Assembly (NCBI GenBank): GCA_036346255.1
Contig: CM070618.1
Coordinates: 63,340,256 to 63,404,255, forward strand
Reading direction: 5' to 3'
DNA length: 64,000 nucleotides
Source of the DNA: Ampelocalamus luodianensis
Lineage: Eukaryota > Streptophyta > Magnoliopsida > Poales > Poaceae
Below, piece after piece: positions 11,895 to 24,532 of the stretch. Below the pieces are notes generated by a model. That model searched no databases and had not been told where the DNA came from. It was given only the letters and a program-made list of their open reading frames with translations. Every line of letters begins with the position of its first letter. The first letter of the stretch is position 1. The translations under genes and the position numbers were made by a program.

Positions 11895-14007
11895 TGTTGG
11901 AATTAATAAGGGCTGGGCCTAGGGGTGAAAACGGATCGGATAGTTTCCGACCGATCCGGACGAAAACGGATTCGGATTGTCTCGGATCGGATTTTTCTCG
12001 AATAATTCTCGGATCGGAAACGAATGGATTTTTTTGGAAGCGGAAACGAATACGGTAGCCATGCTATCCGTGATACGAAACGAATACGGATTATCCGGAT
12101 AAGACGAAGGTCGGATATCGGATTTCAACCAAAAAGAGGATTTTGGCCCAAAAGAGAAAATGAGATTTTAATTGATTTCTAAATTTAAAATGCAACAAAT
12201 CAAATAGCCTTTTAGAAAAATAGCAAATAGAGTTCAAAAATTCTAGAAAAATCAAAAAATTCCTTGAATGATTTTGAACTTAATAAAATTAATTTCAACT
12301 TAAAATTGGTTTATATTTTTGCACATAAATTATTTTTAATTTCTAAAAAATAGTAAAAACCTTTTAAATTCTAGAAAAATCAAGAAATTAATTATTTTTT
12401 CACTTTAAATCAAATAAAATCCCAGAAAACTCAATAAATTTTATTTTTACATTAAAAACTAGGAAATTAAATACTTAACTTTATTTTATTATTTTTTCTT
12501 TTAACCAAGAAAACTCTTTTAAATATCGTAAAATCTAATAAAATAATAACTTTATTAATTTTATTTTTGGTAATATACTTTGGGATGTTATAGTCATTTG
12601 TGTATAAACTAACTATCTAGCCCGATCGATGTTAGTGTGAATTAAGTTTTATGGATGTGATGAACTAAGTATGAATACGTGATGATTTGTGACTTTGTGA
12701 GTTATGACTTATGACTTTATGAGCTAAATATGGTAAACTAAGTGTTTTATTTGTGATGAACTAGTTAATACAACTTGCTAGTGCCAATGTTACGTGTAGT
12801 TCTTTGAAAATATGAACAATTCATGAATGTTTGCATCAAATAAACTAGTTATATATTTTTGTTAATTTCTCGTATACAATTTAAGGGGTTTTCATGTTTG
12901 AAAAATATCCGCGGATCGTATTCGCTTTCGATTCGTATTCGCTCCGTATTAGATTCGATATTATTCGATCCGTATTCAGATCCGAGGTATTCGTATTCGC
13001 TTCCGAATCCAAAAAAATATGAAAACAAATATGGCGAGCCATTATCCGTCCGTATTCGATCCGTTTTCACCCCTAGCTGGGCCCATGTTTAATCCTAATC
13101 AATTCCTGGAAAATCCCAAAGGTCTATGTGCATGTGCTAAAACTATTTAGTCCCATATGGAGAGTTGAATGGGAGTTACACTACTTTAAAAGGTGGAACG
13201 TGGTAGCCCCTTGTGGAATTGAGAGAGCCAATACACGCTGCGGCCGCCGCCGCCTCGCCACGCCACGCCACCGCTTTCTAGTCTCTTTGTTTTTGCCATT
13301 AAGTAGAACATGCTCGCTTTGTAAATCGGCAGCGATGAATGGCTGCGAGTTACTAGTGACCGGTAATGGCTGCGGTTACTAGTGACGGGTAATGGCTGCG
13401 ATTACTAGTGGGTAATGACGACCGTTTCTAGTCTCTCGGTTTTTGCCTTTATATGGAGCGAGCACTTGTTCTTCCGGGGTGATGAACACTCTCCACGAAA
13501 GACAATAGTATACCAACGTTTTGTTGCTGTCTCCGACGATCTCCATCCCACGGCGCGTGTACGGTCGCATCGGGAGAGCGAGCCTCGAAACCATCGTCAT
13601 CGGCTTGCAATGCAGCGGCAGCGAATAAGGTTTTTGGGAGCGTTCGCGCGATCGCCGCTTCTTCTTCTTCATTCGTTTCTCGCTACGTCTACATCAATCG
13701 CACGACTACTACCACTACGCCGCGACAAACGACAAGACTTACCGCCGCCATCGGATGCGGAACTCCTCTGCCGCTACTCTTTCATCGCATCCGGGTATGT
13801 CTATCTTACACATATTATTTGGTTAGTTTTTTATCTGTTGTTAACTTGAACACTGAGATAGGTATACTAGTTTATGTCCTTCTGGATCTTAGTATGGCTA
13901 TAGTGTTCTTGTTCATTTACTTTGTGAAAATGACTAGAGTAATTCTCATGATTTATCTACTATATTTCTGGATTAAAGTAATTCGAAAAATGCTCATACT
14001 TTCAACA
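11895..14007 (+). repeat. Copia 5' LTR, split by hAT
   Basis: About 950 bp of LTR once the hAT insertion at 11920-13075 and one TSD copy are removed. It matches the 3' LTR near the element end, including a shared open block and the terminal sequence. The 3' LTR has an extra CG-rich microsatellite (about 23630-23700) absent here. Confidence 0.85.
11920..13075. mobile_element. Non-autonomous hAT (Ac/Ds-type) element
   Basis: The ends are TAGGGGTGAAAACGGATCGG and its inverse (closing CCGTTTTCACCCCTA), with an 8-bp TSD GCTGGGCC at 11912-11919 and 13076-13083. The 11-bp TIR is very close to the Ac/Ds terminus, and AAACGG and CGGAT hexamers recur near both ends, as do transposase-binding repeats in Ac-type elements. 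The AT-rich middle has no transposase frame. It sits in the copia 5' LTR, so it is younger than that element. Precise removal restores a GGGCTGGGCCCATG sequence like that in the 3' LTR. Confidence 0.92.
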
Positions 14008-14049
14008 ATCCAAAAACCTTATTATAGGCATTTTTCGTCAACTGGTTTT

Positions 14050-14650
14050 GCCGCTGCGCTAAAACCCTCTGAATTCGACGGTGCGAATTACAAGAGGTGG
14101 TGGACCAAGATGGTGCTTTGGCTAACTGACATGAACGTTTTTCATGTGGCAAGTGGCAAGCCTGAAGGAACACTTACTCCTGAACAGGAGCAAGCGTTCG
14201 AGGCTGCTGATAACTTTTTTAAAGGTGCCGTGATAAGCGTTCTTGGTGAGAAGTTAGTTGATGCATACATGGTGATCAAAACTGGAAAAGAGATGTGGGA
14301 TGCACTTGAGGCCAAGTTTAGGGTTTCGGATGCAGGCAATGAATTGTATCTCATGGAGCAATATCATGACTATAGAATGGTTGTGACCTGTTCAGAAGTT
14401 GAGCGTGCTCATGAGATACAATCCATGGCCAAAGAACTAGAGCACTTCAAATGTGTGTTACTGGGACAAGTTTGTCGCGGAGGCATTATTGTCAAGCTTC
14501 CTCCTTCTTGGAGGAATTTTACTACTTCTCAAACACAAGAGACAAGAGTTTTCGTTGAAAATCTCATTGGGTCTCTTGATGTTGAAGAGAAGGCGAGGCA
14601 AAAGATACACACATTAGAGGTAATGAGGGACATTCTAGTGCCAATGTGGT
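14050..14650 (+). pseudogene. Copia gag (capsid) region
   Basis: The frame contains the copia capsid signature: FDGANYKRWWTKM near the start, then a block around EMWDALEAKF and MVVTCSEVERAHEIQ, as in UBN2-type gag. The product would coat the virus-like particle in which the RNA is reverse-transcribed. The frame is open from within the LTR (13819) because the upstream sequence lacks stops; the true start is probably just before 14050. Near 14620-14645 the gag frame shifts relative to the zinc knuckle that should continue it, so the polyprotein is broken. Confidence 0.85.
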
Positions 14651-16442
14651 ACAGAAAAAGAATGACCAAGCTCAAAAGTTCAAAGACAAGAACAAGATCG
14701 CACAAACAACTAGCTTCAAGAAGAAGAAGAAGAAGACAAAAGATAGCCCTTGCTTTGTGTGTGGCGAACCTGGTCATTGGGCTAAGGATTGCAGTCAACG
14801 CAAGGGTGGGAAGAATCAGCAAGGGCAGAATTCTAAATCTGCTAATGTTGTTGTTGGTACTACTGAGACGGGAACATCAGGGTATGGTAATTTACCTACT
14901 GTTCTTTCCGTATGTCAATCTACCGATTGGTGGATAGATACTGGTGCTAATATACATGTGTGTGCTGATATTTCATTGTTCTCTTCTTACCAGGTCACTC
15001 GGGATTCAGCCGTTCTAATGAGGAACGGGTCACATGCCACTGTTCATGGTGTTGGCACGGTCGATCTGAAGTTTACTTCGAGGAAGATTGTGCAACTGAA
15101 GAACGTGCATCATGTGCCATCTATCAATAAGAATCTCGTGAGCGGATCTCTTCTATGTAGAGATGGCTTTAGACTGGTATTTGAGTCCAATAAATTTGTA
15201 ATGTCCAAGTGTGGACAATTTATTGGTAAAAGCTATGTGTGCGGAGGCTTGTTCCGCCTATCTCTTTCAGATTCGTGTAATAATGTTGTGAACCATGTTT
15301 TCAGTGGTAATGAGACTACTATTTGGCATTCACAACTTTGTCACATAAATTTTGGTTGCATGACGCGGTTAGCCAGTTTAGACTTAATCCCGAAATTCAT
15401 CCTTGCCAAAGGTTCTAAGTGTCAAGTTTGTGTTCAATCAAAGCAGCCTCGTAAGCCTCATAAGGCCGCGGAGGTAAGAAATTTGGCACCATTAGAACTC
15501 ATACATTCAGATCTGTGTGAGATGAATGGTGTGTTGACAAAAGGTGGTAATAGATATTTCATGACTTTGATTGATGACTCCACTAGGTTCTGTTATGTGT
15601 ATCTTTTGAAAACTAAAAATGAAGCTCTTCACTACTTTAAAATCTATAAAGCAGAAGCTGAAAACCAACTTGAAAAGAAAATCAAAAGAGTTAGGTCTGA
15701 TCGTGACGGCGAGTACTTTTCTAATGAGTTTAATTTATTCTGTGAGAAACATGGTATAATCCATGAGAGGACGCCTCCCTATTCACCCCAGTCAAACGGG
15801 GTTGCTGAAAGAAAGAACTGCACTCTAACGGATTTGGTTAATGCCATGTTAGAAACAGCGGGTCTTTCCAAAGCATGGTGGGGGGAGGCTATATTGACTT
15901 CATGTCATATCCTAAACAGGGTTCCCACAAAGAATAAAGAGATAACCCCATATGAACAATGGGAGAAGAAAAGACTATCACTTTTATACTTGCGCACTTG
16001 GGGTTGTCTGGCGAAAATCAATGTGCCAATTTCAAAAAAGCGTAAGCTTGGACCAAAAACCGTGGATTGCGTTTTTCTAGGCTATGCTCATCATAGCGTT
16101 GGATATAGATTTCTAGTGGTGAAATCTGGAGTATCTGACGTGCATGTCGGTACAATTATGGAGTTCAGAGATGCTACATTCTTTGAGGATATTTTTTCGA
16201 TGAAAGATATGCCTATTTCATCAAGTCAGGAGCCTGATACAACTCCTGAATCTGCCATTCCAATGGAATATTTTGAGCAAACCCCTGAGCAAATTCCTGA
16301 GAAGGAAAACAATGAAATTCTGAGGAAGAGTAAAAGACAAAGGACTGCAAAGTCTTTTGGTCCTGATTTCATTGTGTACCTTGTGGATGATACTCCAAGT
16401 ACCATTTCTGAAACATATGCTTCTCCAGATGCTGAATACTGA
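14646..16442 (+). pseudogene. Copia zinc knuckle, protease and integrase
   Basis: One 598-codon frame with, in order: a CCHC knuckle (CFVCGEPGHWAKDC, about residues 36-49); the aspartic protease site WWIDTGANIHVC (about residue 96); the integrase HHCC zinc domain around WHSQLCH and CQVC; the catalytic core with Asp in HSDLCEM and IDDSTRF and Glu in NGVAERKN; and the GKW-like linker before RT. It ends at a TGA (about 16441) where copia polyproteins read on through a Trp codon. Protease, RNA-binding and DNA-joining domains therefore remain readable, but the frame is cut from RT. Confidence 0.92.
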
Positions 16443-17697
16443 AAGGAAGCAGTCCGTAGTGAAATGGATTCCATTATCTCTAATGGAACTTGGGAGATCA
16501 CTGAGCGCCCTTATGGTTGTAAACTTTGTAGGATGTAAGTGGGTGTTCAAAAGAAGCTTAGGCCCGATGGTACTATCGAGAAGTACAAGGCACGGCTTGT
16601 GGCCAAGGGTTATACTCAAAGGAAGGCGAAGATTTCTTTATACTTACTCACTGTTGCTAGATTGACCACTATTCGAGTACTACTATCTCTCGGTTGTCTC
16701 ACACGGTCTCTCGTTCATCGATGGACGTTAAGACGGCTTTCCTAAATGGAGAGTTGGACGAGGAAATTTACATGGAACAGCCAGATGGATTTGTAGTAGA
16801 TGGTCAAGAAGGAAAGGTGTGCAAGTTGTTGAAATCTTTGTATGGTCTTAAACAAGCACCTAAGCAGTGACATGAAAAGTTCGACAGAACTTTAACATCT
16901 GCAGGCTTTGTTGTGAATGAAGCTGACAGATGTGTGTATTATCGCCATGGTGAGGGCGAGGGAGTCATTCTATGTTTGTATGTTGATGACATATTGATCT
17001 TTGGGACCAACCTTAATGTAATTAAGGAAGTCAAAGATTTCTTGTCTCATAATTTTGAGATGAAAGATATGGGAGTAGCTGATGTTATCTTGAACATCAA
17101 GCTGTTGAGAGGTGATGATGGTGGGATTACATTGTTGCAATCTCATTATGTGGAAAAGGTTTTGAGTCGTTTTGGTTATAGCGACTGCAAATCCTCTCCA
17201 ACACCTTATGATCCTAGCATGTTGCTTACGAAGAATCGGAGAATAGCCAGAGACCAATTGAGATATTCTCAGATAATTGGTTCACTCATGTATTTAGCTA
17301 GCGGTACTAGGCCTGACATCTCGTTTGCTGTGAGCAAACTAAGCCGTTTTCTTTCTAATCCGGGAGATGATCATTGGCATGCTCTTGAGAGGGTAATGCG
17401 TTATCTAAAAGATACTATGAGTTATGGCATTCACTATACCGGGTACCCCAGGGTACTGGAGGGTTATAGCGATTCAAATTGGATATCTGATGCTGATGAG
17501 ATTAAGGCCACAAGTGGATATGTCTTCACACTTGGAGGTGGCGCTGTTTCATGGAAGTTTTGCAAGCAGACCATCTTAACGAGGTCAACAATGGAAGCAG
17601 AACTCACAACATTAGATATCGCCATCGTTGAAGGCGAATGGCTTCGTGAGCTCTTGATGGATTTGCGGTGGTTGAAAACCTGCACGCTATTACGATG
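16443..17697 (+). pseudogene. Copia reverse transcriptase and RNase H, broken
   Basis: The RT start is split over two frames with a stop near 16538 and at least one frameshift near 16620-16730. A block with MDVKTAFLNGELDEEI follows, then a TGA at about 16867 where Trp is expected after KQAPKQ. From 16913 a 261-codon frame holds the catalytic LCLYVDDILIFG motif and the RNase H core (YSDSNWISDADE ... STMEAEL). The role would be cDNA synthesis and RNA removal. With this many lesions no polymerase can be made. Confidence 0.9.
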
Positions 17698-18342
17698 AAT
17701 CGTGACAATCGGTCGTGATCGTCAAAGTGAACAGCTTCTAAGGATAATATGAAGGCATCAAGACATGTGAAGAGAAGATCAAATCGCCGAAAAATGAGAA
17801 ACTCGAGTAATAGCTTTGGATTATATCCAAACGGCTAAGAATCGCGATCCTTCACAAAGGGTTTATCACGAATGTGATAGACAATGCATCGAGGAGATGG
17901 GTTTGAGACCCACGTGAGTTATACCATAGTGGTAACCCATCCTATATGATCGGAGATCCCGTGAAGTAGGATTGGCGAAACAAGCTTTTGGTTAACTGGG
18001 AGGAGAGTACTTTTATAGACCCACTCCATTGGAGATGCAATTCTCTCCTAAATCTGTATGGCAGGTTGATTATTATCTTAATGTGTTCTGTGGCTTGTTT
18101 AAGCAAAGATGCTGTCCTACAGAGTAGTCTTGAAAGAACACACCTATATGAGCCCGACTGCTAGTCACAGTCTATGAGATAGGGTAATATCTAGGAAGCT
18201 CATGAATAGGCCAGGAGTATGACTCATATGCTTCAACCCGCGGGAATGCCTGGCAGCCTGGTATCAGTTAAGAACTTAAGTAAAACTTATTCACACAAAA
18301 CTGTCAATTCAAGGCTCAGTCCATTGTGCAGTTGTGGATAAG
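17698..18342 (+). other. Copia 3' untranslated region up to insertion
   Basis: Between the RNase H end and the inserted solo LTR lies non-coding copia sequence, resuming at 23356 after the insertion. The join is marked by the ATAAG duplication. The expected purine-rich tract before the 3' LTR is not clear. Confidence 0.6.
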
Positions 18343-21300
18343 TGTAACATCCCAATTTTGGACTTGTGTTTCAAATGTAAGAAAATGAGTAGAAATTAAA
18401 ACTTTTTCTTACATCGTGTATTTCCTGTAGGTACTAAACAGTTCCCGCACAAGAATTATGGAAATACAAAGTCACAAGTCTTTTGTTTCAAGTCTTGAGC
18501 CTTCAAAAACAATCTGGTCAAATCTATTGATCATCTCCAGGAAATATTTTTCCTAAGTTCTAGGGATGGTATGTGACTCCTCTGAAAAGTTTCATAATTT
18601 TTAGAACTAGTTTGAGTACTTTAAGAGGCAGTCAAACCAGTTTGACCTTTGGTCAAACCCTAGAACCAACATTCTAGAATTTCTGGAGGCAAATTCTGTG
18701 CATGAAAACCTCTAGAAAATTTATACAAGGTTGATCTTAGAGTCAGAAACCCCCAGTTAAAGTTTCAGAATGTTTGGAGTTAGTTTGCTATCGCTAATAA
18801 TCCTTCCAAGTTTTAGCTCATTTTTAACCCTAAGTCAAACATCTAGAGCATGCACTTAAAATAATTTTTGGAAAAGAAATTACTTCAAGTAAAACTCTGT
18901 AAATAACTTATTTAAATCTTATAATAATTATCATGAATAAATATAAATTTTTCCATATTTTTGGAGTTAAACTCAATACACATAAAATCCAAACTTAATT
19001 TCATAGCCTTTTGTAAGATTGAACTTAAAATAAGCAAATAACTCATGAAAAATGAGATTTAAAATTTTATCTGGTTACTAGGTCATTCCAGAAACCTCCC
19101 TGAAAAATTTCAGAATTTTTGAAATTTTATTTCTATATTTTGAAGCTCGGTCAAAGTAGGAGTTTGAATTAAAAACCTAGTCAAAACCTCTTTTCACTGT
19201 TCATCGGGTTCAGACCCAACTCCGACCGGACCCAACCCCGGCTTGACTCGGTCGAACCGCCTAGCTGCACCGGGCTGAGTCGCACCGCACGAGCGCATCG
19301 CGAGCCGTTCGTTTGGAAATCGACGGCCCAGATTGTTTGAGCATTCAGACCGGCCGATTGCCCCCATCGCCATGGACCCTCCGATCTCGATCCAACGGTC
19401 GAGATCCGTCCGTTCGTTTAAAACCCGACCGCCCCTTCTTGTGCGCCGATCGGTGGGTCCCCACCGCCTCGTTCTTCTTCTCCCGGTCAAGCCGCCCCGG
19501 CGCCACTCTCTCACCTCTCGTGGACGCCGTGCCGCGCACGCCGCCCACTGCTCCTCGCCACCCGCTCGCCCGCGTAGCACGCCAACCAGTCACGCCGCAC
19601 ACACGGCCACCGGGTCGCCCACGCCGCCTCCTCGCCCATCCCGCGTGCGTGCCGCAGCCGCGCCTCCAACGCACTCTTTCCTGCGCCTACACGAGGTCCG
19701 AGCATCCCCATGGCTCCTCCTCGCTCCCTTTCTCTCGGTAAGTGCTCACCAATGAACCGCCGAATCCCGGTTGAACCGCCTTCCCCATTTCGGCCGGCTC
19801 GAGCTCCTCGCCGCCATCTCCTTCCCGGTGCACCGACCCGATTCGTCGCGCTCGAGCACCGCCCGACACCCCGACGCTTCCCCCAACCACCGGCCAAGCC
19901 TCCCCGCCGCCCTAGGCCGCCGCCACCGAGAGCCACCTGGCGCGCCCACCGCTCCGCCGCCGCACCACTCCGCCACCCCACCTCCGCCGACCACCACCTG
20001 GCGTGTTCTGGTGCGCGCGGTGCCTATGCTTCCCTAACCCCTCTCTAATCCACCCGTGCGCCGCCGCATCGTTTCTTCTCCACGACCGGCCGCTGCTCGC
20101 CTTGTCCACGCTGCCACAGTGCAGCCCAAGCCCTAGACCCGCCTCCCCTAGCTCCAATAGACCTCGGGCGATCCATTTTGCTAGTCTCTTTCACCTCCTC
20201 GCGCCTCAACCGCCCGGCGACATGTGCCGCCCAAGCCACTGAGAGCCGCCATGTCCGCCTCGTAGCTCCATCTCTCAAACTCCTCTCAGAACCGAAAATA
20301 GAACTCATTTGTTGTATCAACTCTCTTAAGCTAAAATTTTTGGATATATCGATTGATCACTCAAATCTAATGGATAAATGAATGATGGATCAGTTGTCAT
20401 AACAGCAGTCTTTTGGATGAACTGAGAAACAGAGAAGTTGATTAGGAGACAAATTGAAATGTCAGTAAAGTAGTGAACCCCCTTGTAGACCCACCATTTT
20501 TGTCTGACATTGATGCCACTCAAACTTGTGTTTAGCAATTTGAAAATTTTAATTAGGAAGAAGTTAGCTGACAATAACATGAAACCCCTTTTGATAAAGT
20601 ATTGAGTAGAGAAAGTGTTTAGGTAAAAGATTGAATTGTTAGTAAAACCCCTTGCTAGATGACTGAACAGAGGTGAGAAGAGTTAAAATTGGAAGTAGAT
20701 TTTGGCTTTACTCAGTCAAGTAGTTAGAGCTGTTAGTGAGTCAATTAGTCTTTAGACAACTAATTAACAGAAGTAATTAAACCTGAAAATCAATTTGGTT
20801 ATGAATAATCAGAAACTAGCAAAGAAGTAACCAAATCCTTTTTGGGCTTTGTGATCAGAGAAGGGAATGAGAGAGCATTTAGGAGTTTCTGGGAGCTTCT
20901 GTCTATTCAATACCAGTAATTGGAAAAAAAAAGTTGTGTTAAACTAAATAGCTATTAGGGATTAAATCAAAGGGAGCCAAAGACTTGTAAAAGGCAAAGA
21001 TCTGTAAGTGAACTTTTAAGTGACTAGCTACTAGTGTTTCAATCTAGGGAAGTTGTTTAGAGGAAAATCTGAATTGAACTTTCAAAGTGAAGTTTTGAGT
21101 TTTGTAGAAAGTCTGTTGGTAGTTTTTCAGTTAGAGAGATGTTGTTGTTGGATGAGTAAACAGGAAAGAAAATCACTTTTGTCTTTGGGTAGAACGGTCT
21201 GTAGGTTAATACTTAGTGAAGATTTCAGATTTTCAAATCACTTGGTGTTAGCTGAGTCTAGTACTTAAGCAGGTTTGATAATACTTAGTAGTCGTTAACA

Positions 21301-23355
21301 GTAATATGAACATAAAAACAAAATTGTAAACCCCATCAAGATCAGTAATTAGCTTTTAGCATCTACTCTATAAGAGTAAAAAAAATGATTCATGAGTCAA
21401 GAATTAAATTAGTGGTTAGTAAACAGCAGAAGACCTTATGCTCTAGTCTCATTTTCAAAAATTCTTAACTAATTCAAATCAACTCCAAATCCAATTATTT
21501 TTGTTCTTAAATTTATCTAAAATCATCATCTATCTGTTGTATTAACTAATTTCTTATTTTTGGAGACTTTTGGAATTTTGGTGTTTATTCGGTGTTATTC
21601 GTTCTTATTGTTTCTTCTCGAATCTTTCGATAGGTTCTGACGATTCTATTATATACGAGAGTGATCCTCTGCAACAAGTGAATTATCAGCAAGCAAAGGC
21701 AAGTAGTTTGATCATATCCACTTAATCCCATTACTTTTAAAATCTAATACTTTGTTTTACTCGTATGTATGCATGCTTTTGTGTCAATGATTAATTTTGT
21801 CGATTAGAGGTAGTTAATCCCATTGCATTGTTGCCCTGAAATTGTTCACCCCTGCCACTACCTTAGGAATATTATCCTCACTGGTGAATTAGAGCCCGGT
21901 GAATGATTTATGGTCTTTTATTTGTCTTTACAATATGATGCTTAGCAATGCTTAGATACCGGTAGAATTGGGCGGCTATCGACTTATGTCGGTAACCTTG
22001 ATCACACAAAACTTGCTATTACTTTTAATCTGTACCTTGTGCTTTGTTTATTTGTGAAAATCAAAACTGAAAACAAAATGATTTAGACTTGGGCACAATG
22101 GTATGTTGGTGTGATCTGTTGGGTGTGATTGGAATGGTGTCTAAGTCCCCAAGGACCGAGTTACTTGTGTGACTAAGCCAAGTGATATTTGCGTGCTAAC
22201 CACACTAGAGGGATATGGGACCTCTCTTGACTAAGTACTTTGGAGGGTGTTAATTAATAAGTCGCGTGGTGGGTTGCATATGGGATATATGCAACATGGA
22301 CATGTTTGTGGGGGAGTGGAGCGCCCGCCGAGGCTAGTGTCTCCTACTCCACGTATGGGTCCTTGTGATCCATATTTCGTCGGCAGATCACTAAGGGTTA
22401 ACCCCCATACGTGCGGCTCTTGATTAGCTCAATCCATTGGAAATGTCTCGTAGGACTTAGCCGTGCCGGCATACCAAAGGAAGTGTGCTTAATAGCTTGG
22501 CAAAAAGGCGGTCTGAAGTGTGGGTACATTGGTACACCCCTGCAGGGTTAAATCTATTCGAATAGCCTCGTCCTAGGTTATGGACATGCTTGGTAAGGTC
22601 GTGCAAGAACTAGACTACAACATTTAATTAAAACTTGATGGGTTGGTATGAATGGATGTTCATACTAATGTTGTGGTGACTATTGGGTTAGTCGCCTGTG
22701 TTGTCTTTATTGTTGTTATTATTATTGTATCATTTGTTATTTCAACAATTACAAACAGTTTGTCAAATTACTTTGAATCTATTATACTATTGCAAATGAA
22801 AACTTGCTTTATGCTAAAAGTAAGTCCAGAGCCCCCTCCACTTAAACAAAGCTTGCATATAGTTAAATTATAGTTCTGTTACCCTTACACGTCAGTCTTG
22901 CGAGTACAAAATTAATTTTTATACTCAGTTGCTATGCTTAATTGTTTTGTTGCAGAGGAAGAAGGTAAGCCTCAAGGGCTTCCCTTTTGTGAGATGTGCT
23001 TCGGGTTTGACGACTAGCTTGGCGGCCCGGTTGGTTGCCTTGTGGGTAAAGGCACACTAATTGACTCTTTTGTTTATCGCCATCTTATGGCACTTTTGTT
23101 TCCGCTGTTTAATTGTTATTTAGTTGTTATTTGGCCGGTTGGCCCTTATTGTAATAAATCTCTTTTATGTATGTCTTTTATTGTTGTGCTTCGGTTCTAT
23201 GCGATTGAATAGAATTGATGCGTAATTTTGTAACGAGGTGTGTATACTGCATTTCTGGGAAGTATACATATCTCGAGACTTGGTTTATTTGATTTGTGAT
23301 GCTAGGGTCAATGGAAGACTAAGCATTACAAGCCGAATAAACCGGGGTCCTCACA
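18343..23355 (+). mobile_element. Solo LTR, 5.01 kb (copy 2)
   Basis: Begins TGTAACATCCC and ends GGGGTCCTCACA, flanked by ATAAG (18338-18342 and 23356-23360). It is homologous to copies 1 and 3: same ends, GC-rich first third (19190-20250), then an AT-rich transcribed-looking part. Exon-like blocks are at about 21634-21704 (after an ATCTTTCGATAG acceptor, encoding ESDPLQQV) and 22956-23017 (after GTTTTGTTGCAG, ending Asp-Asp-TAG). No gag or pol is present. It lies inside the copia element and so inserted later. Confidence 0.88.
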
Positions 23356-23462
23356 ATAAGTGTAGCTTCTGTTCTAGGTGGATGTTCAACCTTAACCGGT
23401 CTCCATCAAAACACCGGTATATCAAAACAATACTGTGGATCAAGGCATTTGACATGTGCCCT

Positions 23463-24527
23463 TGGGATCTGCTGGGCCCATGTTTAATCCTAATCAATTT
23501 CTGGAAAATCCCAAAGGGTCATGTGCATGTGCTAAAACTATTTAGTCCCATATGGAGAGTTGAATGGGAGTTACACCACTTTAAAAGGTGGAACGTGGTA
23601 GCCCCCTTGTGGAATTGGAGAGAGCCAATACACGCGCGCGCTCGCTCGCTCGCCTCGGTGCGTGTGCGTGTGCGTATGCATATGCGCGCGTACGCAGGCA
23701 TGTCGGGTGCGTGCGCGTTTTTCTTTATCTATTCGAAAATCGAAACGCACTGACTCGCAGATAATGGCATTAACAAACGGCTGGCAGTAACGGTTCAGTT
23801 ACCAGTGAGTAATGGTGACCGTTTCTAGTCTCTTTGTTTTCCCCATTAAGTAGAACATGCTCTGTTTCAGAAATCGGTAGCAGTAATGGCTGCGGTTACT
23901 AGTGACTGGGTAATGGCTGCTGTTACTAGTGGGTAATGACGACCGTTTCTAGTCTATGGGTTTTTGCCTTTATATGGAACATAGCACTTGTTCTTCTGGC
24001 TGATGAACACTCTCCACGAAAGACAATAGTATACCACTGGTTTTGTTGCTGTCTCCGCGATCTCCATCCGGCGAGGCGCTGTACGGTCGCACCGGGAGAG
24101 CGAGCCTCGGAACCATCGTCATCGAAGGCTTGCACGGCGACGCACGAATAAGGTTTTGGGAGCGTTCGCGCAATCGCCGCTTCTTCTTCATTCGTTTCTC
24201 GCTACGCCTACATCAATCGCACGACTACTACCACTACGCCATGACAAATGACAAGACTCCTGCCAAGCATCGGATCCGGAACTCCTACTGCCGCTACTCC
24301 TTCATCGCATCCGGTATGTCTATCTTACACATATTATTTGGTTAGTTTTCTTATCTGTTGTTAACTTGAACACTGAGATAGGTATACTAGTTTATGTCCT
24401 TCTGGATCTTAGTATGGCTATAGTGTTCTTGTTCATTTACTTTGTGAAAATGACTAGAGTAATTCTTATAATTTATCCACTATATTTCTGGATTAAAGTA
24501 ATTCGAAAAATACCCATACTTTCAACA
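23463..24527 (+). repeat. Copia 3' LTR
   Basis: About 1065 bp, matching the 5' LTR from the shared CTGGGCCCATG block to the terminal CATACTTTCAACA, immediately followed by the GATAT TSD copy. The first 10-20 bases differ from the 5' LTR start, so the left boundary is approximate. It contains a CG/CGCT microsatellite at 23634-23660. Confidence 0.75.
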
Positions 24528-24532
24528 GATAT

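Larger units (their letters stand above)
11895..24527 (+). mobile_element. Ty1/copia LTR retrotransposon, nested and degenerate
   Basis: The element is bracketed by the 5-bp direct repeat GATAT (11890-11894 and 24528-24532). Its 5' LTR starts TGTTGG at 11895 and ends CAACA at 14007; its 3' LTR runs from about 23463 to 24527. LTR identity is obvious over long blocks, for example from TGGGCCCATGTTTAATCC onward and at the terminal CATACTTTCAACA. Subtracting the hAT insertion in the 5' LTR and the solo LTR in the 3' internal part leaves about 6.45 kb, a normal copia size. The coding order gag, protease, integrase, RT, RNase H is that of the copia class. Many stops and frameshifts show it is dead. 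No initiator-Met-tRNA primer-binding site follows the 5' LTR. Confidence 0.9.

Noticed and set aside
19193..20320. Many overlapping GC-rich open frames in solo LTR copy 2
   Set aside because: Frames are open on both strands in all phases and are not shared with the other copies; GC content explains them.
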